Below, in pieces: positions 1 to 5,285 of a DNA stretch of 5,435 bases; position 1 is the first letter of the stretch; every line of letters starts with the position of its first letter. The stretch spans positions 1-5,435 of the forward strand of contig CAYTSW010000171.1 in assembly GCA_964440605.1 (NCBI GenBank), written 5' to 3'. Origin of the DNA: CAYTSW01 sp964440605 (GTDB lineage Bacteria; Planctomycetota; Phycisphaerae; Phycisphaerales; UBA1924). The notes below the pieces were generated by a model. The model had not been told where the DNA came from. It saw only the letters and a list, made by a program, of their open reading frames with translations, and did no database searches. A program made the position numbers and the translations under genes.

Positions 1-49
1 GCGACCACCGAGATCTACACTCTTTCCCTACACGACGCTCTTCCGATCT
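1..49 (+). other. Illumina TruSeq/P5 adapter contamination
   Basis: The first 49 bases match the Illumina TruSeq universal (P5) adapter from its tenth base to its last. The stretch includes the sequencing-primer part (ACACTCTTTCCCTACACGAC) and the terminal GCTCTTCCGATCT, where adapters end and inserts begin. This is library DNA, not genome. It marks position 50 as the true left edge of the insert, so any gene running off this side is truncated by the assembly and not by biology. The identification comes from recall of the well-known adapter sequence and is close to certain. Confidence 0.97.
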
Positions 50-162
50 ACCCCGCTCACCGGCGACACCCAGAACGCATCCGTCTGCGCAGCCGCCGCC
101 CCGGCGACCGCCGACAGCGCGGCGACGCACCCACACCCAGCGACCAGTCGGCTGCGTCTCAC
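50..162 (-). CDS. N-terminus of an exported protein, truncated by contig end
   Basis: Thirty-seven codons are readable before the adapter. The start is a GTG at 162-160, chosen because GGGAG (173-169) lies six bases upstream and because this frame gives a textbook signal peptide. The n-region is MRRSR. A hydrophobic Ala/Val/Leu core spans about residues 6-20. The run AGAAAAQ follows at residues 21-27, so signal peptidase I cleavage before or near Gln27 is likely. The mature part begins QTDAFWVSPVSG. This aromatic-rich opening resembles the first strand of secreted beta-repeat or autotransporter-like planctomycete proteins, but too little remains to name a family. Two cysteines (residues 10 and 12) lie in the signal region without a convincing lipobox. 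The gene follows the kinase on the same strand after 130 bp. Another in-window frame from ATG 166-164 lacks a signal-like pattern. The existence of the gene is likely; its function is unknown. Confidence 0.62.
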
Positions 163-168
163 TCATCT

Positions 169-173
169 CTCCC
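169..173 (-). promoter_or_regulatory. Shine-Dalgarno deciding the GTG start of the truncated gene
   Basis: On the minus strand GGGAG is followed by six bases and then GTG at 162-160. The overlapping ATG at 166-164 is only two bases from the motif, too close for normal initiation. The spacing therefore supports the GTG and the signal-peptide frame. Confidence 0.5.
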
Positions 174-202
174 TTCAAACGCGCACATCACGCGTCCGGT
201 TA

Positions 203-230
203 AGCCTAGTCCGAGACCGACGCTTGGCAA
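203..230 (-). promoter_or_regulatory. Possible sigma-70-like promoter for the truncated exported-protein gene
   Basis: On the minus strand TTGCCA (230-225, five of six matches to TTGACA) is followed after 16 bases by TAGGCT (208-203, only three of six matches to TATAAT). Start of transcription would fall near 196, leaving a leader of about 35 bases before the GTG. The -10 is poor, so this is a weak candidate. The gene could instead be read through from the kinase operon or use an alternative sigma factor. Confidence 0.2.
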
Positions 231-260
231 CGCGGACGCCCCCGTATTGGGGTGATCGGC

Positions 261-279
261 CAGAGAGAAGCAATCTCTG
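261..279 (-). terminator. Small hairpin after the kinase stop, weak terminator candidate
   Basis: CAGAGA (261-266) and TCTCTG (274-279) form a six-base-pair stem with a seven-base loop, starting 13 bases beyond the kinase stop codon. No T-tract follows on the minus strand. A second short GC stem, CCCC (240-243) with GGGG (249-252), lies just beyond. Together they could slow or end kinase-operon transcription, but neither is a canonical intrinsic terminator. Confidence 0.25.
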
Positions 280-292
280 CACCCGAGCGGTC

Positions 293-2965
293 TCATCCTT
301 CATCCCCCAGCTTCCCACGCACCCGCTCCACCGCCCGTGCCATGGACGCCAGCCGGCGATCGTCCTGACCGAGCGCGCCGGCGTCCGCGAGCCGACGCAT
401 CGTCGCCAACGCGCGTGCGAAGTACTCCACCGACCGCTCCAGCCGCTCGGATCGCGCGGCCGGTTCCGCTTCCGCGTGCCTCTCGAAGAAGTCGCCCAGA
501 CGGAAGAGCGCCACGGCGACATCGATCGTGTGGTCCGGCACCGGGTCGCCCGCCTCAACCTCCCGACGGATCGCCAGCGACCGCTCAAACCCCCGCAGCG
601 CGTCGTCGTGTCGCCCCAGCGCCAACTGCTGCCGCGCCACTTTGTTCAGCACCCGAGCCACGTCCCGCGCCGCCTCGCGGTTGGATCCGTCCTCCCGCGA
701 CAGCCCCTCGGCGATCGACAGCGCCGCCTCAAAGAGCTCCAGTGCCTCGCTGTCCAACTCGGTCCGTCGAGCGGCATCCCCGAGCCGCCCCGCGGCTTCG
801 GCCCCGCGCATCGCGCCATCGCCCGCGGCGTGCAGACACCGCCACCACTCGCGACGCCACTCGGCGCGTTCCGGCTGCCCCTCTGCCAACGCGGCGAACC
901 GCGCCGCCGCCGCCCGCGCCGCATCTCGACCGGCAAGAAATCGCTCGACGGCCTCGCTGAGCGCCGCTTCCCCCTCATCATCGACGCGTCCCATCGCCAG
1001 CCGGCCGCGCAGCACCGAGAGCTCCGCCGACGAGCGCTGCGCCGACGCCACGCCCGCCTCGGCGCGTCGGCGTCGCTCGTCGTCCGCGTCGGCGTCACGG
1101 GCCGACCCGTCCCACGCCGACCGCGCGCGTCGATAGAAGTCCTGCGCTCGATCCGCAGCCGTCTCCCCGTCCATCCGCTGCGCCGCCGCGAGCAGCGCAC
1201 GCTCCTCCATGTCGCCCGCGAGCAGAAGCCACCGCGCCCGATCGTGGGCGATGTCCAGCTTCAGCCCCGCCGCGCCGTCGCGCGTCGGCTCGACCAGCCC
1301 GATCGCGCGGTCGGCCAGGTCGATCGCGGCCAAATACCCGTCCATCGCCGCGGCGTCGTCGTCGTCCAATCGCGCCAACCAGGCCAGCGCCGCCCGGGAG
1401 CGTGCCAGCGCCCATGTGAGTTCCGGGTCGTCCTCGCGCCCGTCGCGTAGGTCTTCGCGGATGGCCCGCGCCGCTTCGTACGCCTCGCGCGCGACGTCCG
1501 AGCGGTGCAGCCGCTGCCCGCCCGGGCCCGACGCCAGATCACCCAGCCGATCGTGCGCATCGGCCAGCTCCAGCAGGTACGCGGCGTCTTCCTCGGCGCC
1601 GTCGAGTCGCCCGCGCAGCGTCGCGAGGTGCTCCTGCCCGCGTTCGACCACCAGCCGGTGCGCTTCCGTCCCGCCGCGCAGGTCGCGCACTTCGTCGCCG
1701 AACTCGAAGACGAGGCTCGTCGCCATCTCCCGCACGTTCTCGTATGCCTCGCGCGTCTCTTCCAGCGCGGTCCGCTCGGCTACGAGTGCCGCCTCTGCGC
1801 GCGCTTCGGCGTCCTTCGCCCGGCTCCACAAGACGCTCATCACCACCGCGACAACGACCGTCGCCGCGATCAACCCGCCACCGATCGCCGCCGGCACGCG
1901 GTACCGCCGCACCGTCGTCCGCACCACGTACCACCCCGAGTCGCGCTTCGCCTCGATCGGCTCGCCCGCGAGATACCGCTGCAGGTCGCGGCCGAGCTCG
2001 CCCGCCGTCTGGTACCGCCGCTCGCGCTCCTTCGACAGCGCCTTGAGCACGATCGTCTCCACCTCGTCGCGGATCTGGCGGCGCACCGTGCTGGGCCGAT
2101 CGGGCGCCCGACGCAGGATGTTGTCGAGCACGTCCTTCATGTGCCCGATCACCTCGTACGGGAACCGCCCGCCCGTGAGCAACTGGTACAGCATCACCCC
2201 CAGCGAATACACGTCCGTGCGCACGTCCAGCGCGTTGCTCCGCCCCTCGGCCTGCTCCGGGCTCGCCCACGGCAGGCTCCCGATGAACTGCCCCGTCACC
2301 GTCATCAGCTCGACCTTCGACGTGTGCGTGACGCTTCCCACCCCCACCTTCGCCAGGCCGAAGTCCACGATGTGCGGCTCGCCGCGGCCGTCGACGATCA
2401 CGTTCGAGGGCTTGAGGTCGCGGTGGATCACCCCCGCTAGGTGCGCCGCGTTCACCGCGTCGCACACCTTCGCGAACAGCGCCAGCGCGTCGCTGATGGC
2501 CATCGGCGTGTCCCGCGTCCGGTCGATCAGCTCTCGCAGCGTGACGCCCGAGATGTAGTCCATCGCGTACCAGAACGAGCCGTCGGCCTCGCCTGAATCC
2601 AGCACGCCGACGATGTTCGGGTGATCGAGCTGCGAGAGCACCTCCACCTCGCGCTCGAACCGCGCTCGGCCCTTCGACCCCTCCAGCGGGTTGTCGTACA
2701 GCACCTTCAGCGCCACCTTGCGCTTCGTCGACCGCTGCACCGCCTGAAAGACCACCCCCTGCCCGCCCCGATGCAGCTCGCGGACGATCTCGTACCCCGG
2801 GATCGTCCGCGGCAGCGTGGTCCCCGACGCGCTCGCCGACTTGCCGCGGCCCTGCTTCAAAGCCGCAGCGATCAGCTCCTTGTCGGTGGTCGAATCAGGG
2901 CGCCCCCCCGACGAGCCCTCCTCGGGCGTCGACGGCTCCGGCGGCATCGGCGAATCAGACGTCAT
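293..2965 (-). CDS. Transmembrane Ser/Thr protein kinase with C-terminal TPR-like domain
   Basis: An 890-aa Hanks-type (PknB-like) kinase. Residues 1-55 are a polar, Pro/Ser-rich tail. The kinase domain spans about 58-333: glycine-rich loop HRGGQGVV (65-72), ATP lysine K87 in VALK, helix-C glutamate E106, catalytic HRDLKPSN (181-188), metal-binding DFG (201-203), SPE (235-237) and helix-F D251. All catalytic residues are present. T222 and T224 in MTVTG occupy the place of the activating threonines of PknB. The first glycine of the glycine loop is His65. One membrane helix spans about 357-380, then a charged, coiled-coil-prone stretch (381-412) and a long Ala-rich alpha-helical region with TPR-like helix pairs, clearest at 764-802. 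The conserved junction MATSLVFEFGDEVRDLRG (414-431) recurs in bacterial TPR-kinases. The kinase is probably cytoplasmic and the TPR part extracytoplasmic, sensing a signal or partner. The ATG has GGAG seven bases upstream. It lies 53 bp after the sigma factor gene, probably in one operon. The substrate is unknown; the partner sigma factor is a candidate. Confidence 0.96.
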   Translation of the reverse strand: MTSDSPMPPEPSTPEEGSSGGRPDSTTDKELIAAALKQGRGKSASASGTTLPRTIPGYEIVRELHRGGQGVVFQAVQRSTKRKVALKVLYDNPLEGSKGRARFEREVEVLSQLDHPNIVGVLDSGEADGSFWYAMDYISGVTLRELIDRTRDTPMAISDALALFAKVCDAVNAAHLAGVIHRDLKPSNVIVDGRGEPHIVDFGLAKVGVGSVTHTSKVELMTVTGQFIGSLPWASPEQAEGRSNALDVRTDVYSLGVMLYQLLTGGRFPYEVIGHMKDVLDNILRRAPDRPSTVRRQIRDEVETIVLKALSKERERRYQTAGELGRDLQRYLAGEPIEAKRDSGWYVVRTTVRRYRVPAAIGGGLIAATVVVAVVMSVLWSRAKDAEARAEAALVAERTALEETREAYENVREMATSLVFEFGDEVRDLRGGTEAHRLVVERGQEHLATLRGRLDGAEEDAAYLLELADAHDRLGDLASGPGGQRLHRSDVAREAYEAARAIREDLRDGREDDPELTWALARSRAALAWLARLDDDDAAAMDGYLAAIDLADRAIGLVEPTRDGAAGLKLDIAHDRARWLLLAGDMEERALLAAAQRMDGETAADRAQDFYRRARSAWDGSARDADADDERRRRAEAGVASAQRSSAELSVLRGRLAMGRVDDEGEAALSEAVERFLAGRDAARAAAARFAALAEGQPERAEWRREWWRCLHAAGDGAMRGAEAAGRLGDAARRTELDSEALELFEAALSIAEGLSREDGSNREAARDVARVLNKVARQQLALGRHDDALRGFERSLAIRREVEAGDPVPDHTIDVAVALFRLGDFFERHAEAEPAARSERLERSVEYFARALATMRRLADAGALGQDDRRLASMARAVERVRGKLGDEG

Positions 2966-3018
2966 GAACGAACTCCGTGGGCGAACCTAACCGACGAGGC
3001 GCAACCCCTCGCCAACGC

Positions 3019-3666
3019 TCACGAACCCCGGCTGAAAAACATCTCCGAACGCCCCATCCGGTCCCGCAGGGCGTCGTGCGCCCGCGCCCGGAGCATGTAT
3101 ACCGCCCCCTTCGACCGTCCGAGCTCGGCCATCACCTCCTCGACCGCCCGTTGCTCCAGGTCGTACAGCCGGATCACCCGCGCGTAGTCCTCCGGAAGCT
3201 CGGACAGCGCCTCGTCCATGAAGCTCCGGGCCTCTCCCGCGGCGACGTTCATCGAGGGTGTCGTCATCGTCGCGCCCACGACCTCGACGAGCGCCACATA
3301 CGAGCTGTCGTCGACGCCTCCGCCGCCCCCGCCGCCGGTCTTGCCCGTCACACGCTTGGACGGGTCGGGCCGCTTGGCGGCCTCGAGCCCGCGGATCGCG
3401 TCGCGCAGGTTGTTCTCCGCGATCGTCTTGAGCCACGCGATGAACCCCGCCAGCGACCGCTCCCGCAGCCCCCCGATCCGCGTCACGGCCTCGAGGTACG
3501 TCACCTGCATGACGTCGTCGTCATCCAGCACGCTCCGCCACTTCCTGTTGATCGACGACGCCACCGCCCCCCGCACCCGCGGCCCGTGCTCCTCGAGCAA
3601 CGCGACCAACGCGGCTTCATCCCCCTCCGCCGCCCGCTCCACATGCTGATCCGTCGTCGTCTCCAT
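3019..3666 (-). CDS. ECF-type RNA polymerase sigma factor (planctomycete-type sigma-70)
   Basis: A 215-aa sigma-70 family factor of extracytoplasmic-function type, which directs core RNA polymerase to a specific promoter set. Region 2 spans about 16-99: the opening AAEGDEAALVALLEEHG, the core-binding segment DDDVMQVTYLEA (49-60), then FIAWLKTIAENNLRDAIRG (75-93). A flexible linker follows with seven consecutive glycines (111-117). Region 4 spans about 150-203, with ALSELPEDYARVI (153-165) and a helix-turn-helix through AELGRSKGAVYMLRARA (180-196) for -35 recognition. Long linkers and the SPSMN-like segment before region 4 fit the planctomycete sigma families (similar to TIGR02984); that family assignment is from memory. 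There is no linked anti-sigma factor. Instead a membrane kinase gene follows after 53 bp, a common planctomycete pairing in which phosphorylation is thought to control the sigma factor. The ATG has GGAG seven bases upstream. Identification as a sigma factor is firm; its regulon is unknown. Confidence 0.95.
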   Translation of the reverse strand: METTTDQHVERAAEGDEAALVALLEEHGPRVRGAVASSINRKWRSVLDDDDVMQVTYLEAVTRIGGLRERSLAGFIAWLKTIAENNLRDAIRGLEAAKRPDPSKRVTGKTGGGGGGGVDDSSYVALVEVVGATMTTPSMNVAAGEARSFMDEALSELPEDYARVIRLYDLEQRAVEEVMAELGRSKGAVYMLRARAHDALRDRMGRSEMFFSRGS

Positions 3667-3683
3667 CTACGCGCTCCGCGGTC

Positions 3684-3689
3684 AGTGTA
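3684..3689 (-). promoter_or_regulatory. Possible -10 box for the sigma factor-kinase operon
   Basis: TACACT on the minus strand matches four of six bases of TATAAT and sits 17 bases before the sigma factor start codon, so the 5' leader would be very short. The expected -35 position (TTCGGC, 17 bases further upstream) matches poorly. The operon could use this box, an ECF-dependent promoter, or readthrough from the tRNA gene 98 bp upstream. Confidence 0.25.
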
Positions 3690-3764
3690 CCGCCGGGGTG
3701 GGGGATGCCGAAGCGCGAATCGGGCGGTCGGGCCGTCGATCTGAGCGCGGCGCGACGACGGCAA

Positions 3765-3838
3765 CACCCCGAGAAGGATTCGAACCTTCGACCTGCGGAT
3801 TAGAAGTCCGCTGCTCTATCCAGCTGAGCTATCGGGGC
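3765..3838 (-). tRNA. trnR: tRNA-Arg (anticodon UCU)
   Basis: A 74-base tRNA folds cleanly: acceptor GCCCCGA with TCGGGGT, D-arm GCTC/GAGC, anticodon stem GCGGA/TCCGC with loop CTTCTAA, and T-arm GAAGG/CCTTC with loop TTCGAAT. The anticodon TCT (complement of 3802-3804) reads AGA and, by wobble, AGG. A20 in the D-loop, C35 and U36 are the known arginine identity bases, and the discriminator is G73. The first acceptor pair is G1-U72, a wobble pair. CCA is not encoded (TTG follows), so it must be added by nucleotidyltransferase. It is transcribed in the same direction as the sigma factor gene and divergently from the hydrolase gene. Confidence 0.98.
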
Positions 3839-3867
3839 CGGAGAGGGCCATGATACGGCCCGCTCCG
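3839..3867. repeat. Imperfect inverted repeat centred on the tRNA promoter -10 box
   Basis: The arms are CGGAG-A-GGGCC (3839-3849) and GGCCC-G-CTCCG (3857-3867): five paired bases, one A/G mismatch, then five paired bases around a seven-base centre (ATGATAC). That centre contains the complement of the tRNA -10 hexamer TATCAT. The repeat abuts the first base of the tRNA. It may be a dyad operator, or it may be chance in GC-rich DNA. Symmetry is read directly; function is inferred. Confidence 0.5.
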
Positions 3868-3876
3868 ACACGCCAA
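3850..3876 (-). promoter_or_regulatory. Promoter of tRNA-Arg
   Basis: On the minus strand TATCAT (3855-3850) matches five of six bases of TATAAT and lies 11 bases before the tRNA 5' end, leaving a leader of only a few bases. TTGGCG (3876-3871, four of six matches to TTGACA) lies 15 bases upstream, a short spacer. The GC-rich stretch just after the -10 (GGCCC) resembles the discriminator of stable-RNA promoters under stringent control. The -10 is well supported by its position; the -35 is less certain. Confidence 0.5.
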
Positions 3877-3896
3877 CACCGAGCGCCAGCTCGGTG
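3877..3896. repeat. Perfect inverted repeat between the divergent tRNA and hydrolase genes
   Basis: CACCGAGC (3877-3884) and GCTCGGTG (3889-3896) form an eight-base-pair perfect stem with the four-base loop GCCA. It lies immediately upstream of the tRNA -35 candidate and 71 bases upstream of the hydrolase ATG. No T-tract follows in either direction, so it is unlikely to be an intrinsic terminator. It could be a regulator-binding dyad shared by the divergent genes or a leader hairpin of the hydrolase mRNA. Confidence 0.45.
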
Positions 3897-3967
3897 ATCG
3901 TCGAGTGTCCGCAGCGTACGCTTCGTCGCCCGCACCACCACCCACCCTCGCCGGTACCGTCACCGCC

Positions 3968-5272
3968 ATGACCACCGCCAGACGCTTCCTCGCCGTCGTC
4001 GTTGGCCTGCTCCTCGCCTGCACCTTCCCCGCGGCGATCGCCCAATCGCAGCCCATCGCCCCGCCGACGCATCCCTCCCAGCCCGCCGTGTCTGACGGCT
4101 GCACGCTGCGCGCCATGACCTACAACATCGAGGACGTCAGCACCGCCGAGCTGCTCGATCCGACTAACCCAAAGCTGCTCGGCGTCGCAGCCCTCATCCA
4201 GCGCACCAAGCCCGACATCCTGCTCATCAACGAAATCGCCTACGACACCGCCGACGCCGTCGACGGCGTCGGGTCGGCCGGGCTCAACGGGCTGCGCTTC
4301 GCCCGCACCTTCCTCGCCGCCCCGGCCCGCGAGGGGTTTCAGGGGCTGCACTACCGCGTTTTCATGGCCCCCTCCAACACCGGCGTCCACTCCGGGCTCG
4401 ACCTCGACAACAACGATCAGATCGACGCCAGCGACACCGGCCGCATCCGCGGCGGCGACAGCCTCGGCTACGGCACGTACGAAGGCCAGTACGCCATGGC
4501 CCTGCTGGTCCGCGACGGGCTCACCATCGACGCCGACAACGTCCGCACCTTCCGAACCTTCCTCTGGAAGGACATGCCCGGTGCCCTTCTGCCGCCCGCG
4601 GTGGACGAGCGTGGCAACGTCGACGAGTTCAACTCTTGGTACTCCGATGAAGAACTCGCCATCCTGCCACTGAGTTCCAAGAGCCATTGGGACGTCCCGG
4701 TGACGCTCCCCACGGGCGAGACGATTCACGTCCTGGCGTCGCACCCCACCCCGCCGGTGTTCGACGGCCCGGAAGACCGCAACGGCCGGCGCAACCACGA
4801 CGAGATCCGCTTCTGGCGCGACTACATCAACGATGAAGACTGGATCGTCGACGACAAGGGCCGCACCGGCGGCCTGCCGACGGACGCGCGCTTTCTCATC
4901 ATGGGCGACCTCAACGCCGACCCGGACGAAGGCGACACCATCGACGCCGCCATTCGAACGCTGTTGCTGTCGCACCCCCGCGTGCAGGCGTCGCCCGTCC
5001 CGAAGAGCCGGACGCCGATGTCCAGCCGTCGCGGCGATCTGGACCCCGATGACACCGCCACGTTCGGGCTGCGGGTGGATTACGTGCTCCCATCGACGAA
5101 CCTGCAGGTGCACAAGGCGGGTGTCATCCGCAGTGAGCGTGGCCTCCCCGAGCCGCTGGAGAAGCCCGGGCACACCGACGAGGCCCCGGCTTCGGTGATC
5201 GAGAACATCGACGAGCTCGCCGACCACTTCCCGGTCTGGGTGGACCTGCGCGTGCCGGCGCGATCGCGCTGA
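3968..5272 (+). CDS. Exported endonuclease/exonuclease/phosphatase-family hydrolase
   Basis: A 434-aa protein with the DNase I-like (EEP) fold, whose members cleave phosphodiester or phosphomonoester bonds with a divalent metal. All expected motifs are in order: MTYNIED with N53, PDILLINE with metal-binding E89, the histidine segment ASHPTPPVF (H259), GDLNADP (D314, N316), RVDYVLP (D371) and ADHFPVW (D419, H420). FDGPEDRNGRRNHDEIR (265-281) marks a subgroup of larger secreted bacterial EEP proteins. DLDNNDQID (145-153) resembles a calcium-binding loop. The N-terminus is an export signal: MTTARR, a hydrophobic core and either AIA before Gln26 (signal peptidase I) or LLAC at Cys18 (lipoprotein). 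ATG 3968 is chosen because it begins this signal directly; a GTG at 3905 would add 21 unlikely residues. No clear Shine-Dalgarno is seen. The gene is monocistronic here. Family is firm; the substrate (nucleic acid, sugar phosphate or phospholipid) cannot be told. Confidence 0.95.
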   Translation: MTTARRFLAVVVGLLLACTFPAAIAQSQPIAPPTHPSQPAVSDGCTLRAMTYNIEDVSTAELLDPTNPKLLGVAALIQRTKPDILLINEIAYDTADAVDGVGSAGLNGLRFARTFLAAPAREGFQGLHYRVFMAPSNTGVHSGLDLDNNDQIDASDTGRIRGGDSLGYGTYEGQYAMALLVRDGLTIDADNVRTFRTFLWKDMPGALLPPAVDERGNVDEFNSWYSDEELAILPLSSKSHWDVPVTLPTGETIHVLASHPTPPVFDGPEDRNGRRNHDEIRFWRDYINDEDWIVDDKGRTGGLPTDARFLIMGDLNADPDEGDTIDAAIRTLLLSHPRVQASPVPKSRTPMSSRRGDLDPDDTATFGLRVDYVLPSTNLQVHKAGVIRSERGLPEPLEKPGHTDEAPASVIENIDELADHFPVWVDLRVPARSR

Positions 5273-5285
5273 CGCTGTCGTTGAT

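Noticed and set aside
50..166. ATG 166-164 as start of a minus-strand ORF
   Set aside because: The frame gives an Arg/Gly-rich string without signal peptide, and the GGGAG is only two bases away; the overlapping GTG frame is better.
224..1450. Long plus-strand open frame antisense to the kinase
   Set aside because: Its product is an Arg/Pro/His-rich string with no domain, typical of the opposite strand of a GC-rich gene, and the kinase on the minus strand is strongly supported.
1209..2558. Second long plus-strand open frame opposite the kinase domain
   Set aside because: It is Ser/Arg-rich and domain-free, and lies opposite the conserved kinase catalytic motifs.
3850..3859. ATGATACGGC identical to the beginning of the Illumina P5 adapter
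   Set aside because: Only ten bases match and the following bases diverge; it sits as the tRNA -10 region in continuous genomic context, so it is coincidence, not an internal adapter.
3905..3967. Upstream GTG start for the hydrolase
   Set aside because: It would place 21 Ala/Pro-rich residues before a normal signal peptide and has no Shine-Dalgarno; ATG 3968 fits export better.
3800..5227. 475-codon minus-strand open frame opposite the hydrolase
   Set aside because: Its C-terminal end APIAQLDRAADF is the familiar translation of a tRNA gene, and the rest is antisense to a well-supported EEP hydrolase.
50..5285. Mobile element, CRISPR array or phage gene
   Set aside because: No transposase or integrase motifs, no direct-repeat arrays and no terminal inverted repeats were seen; the tRNA has no visible partial duplicate that would mark an attachment site.
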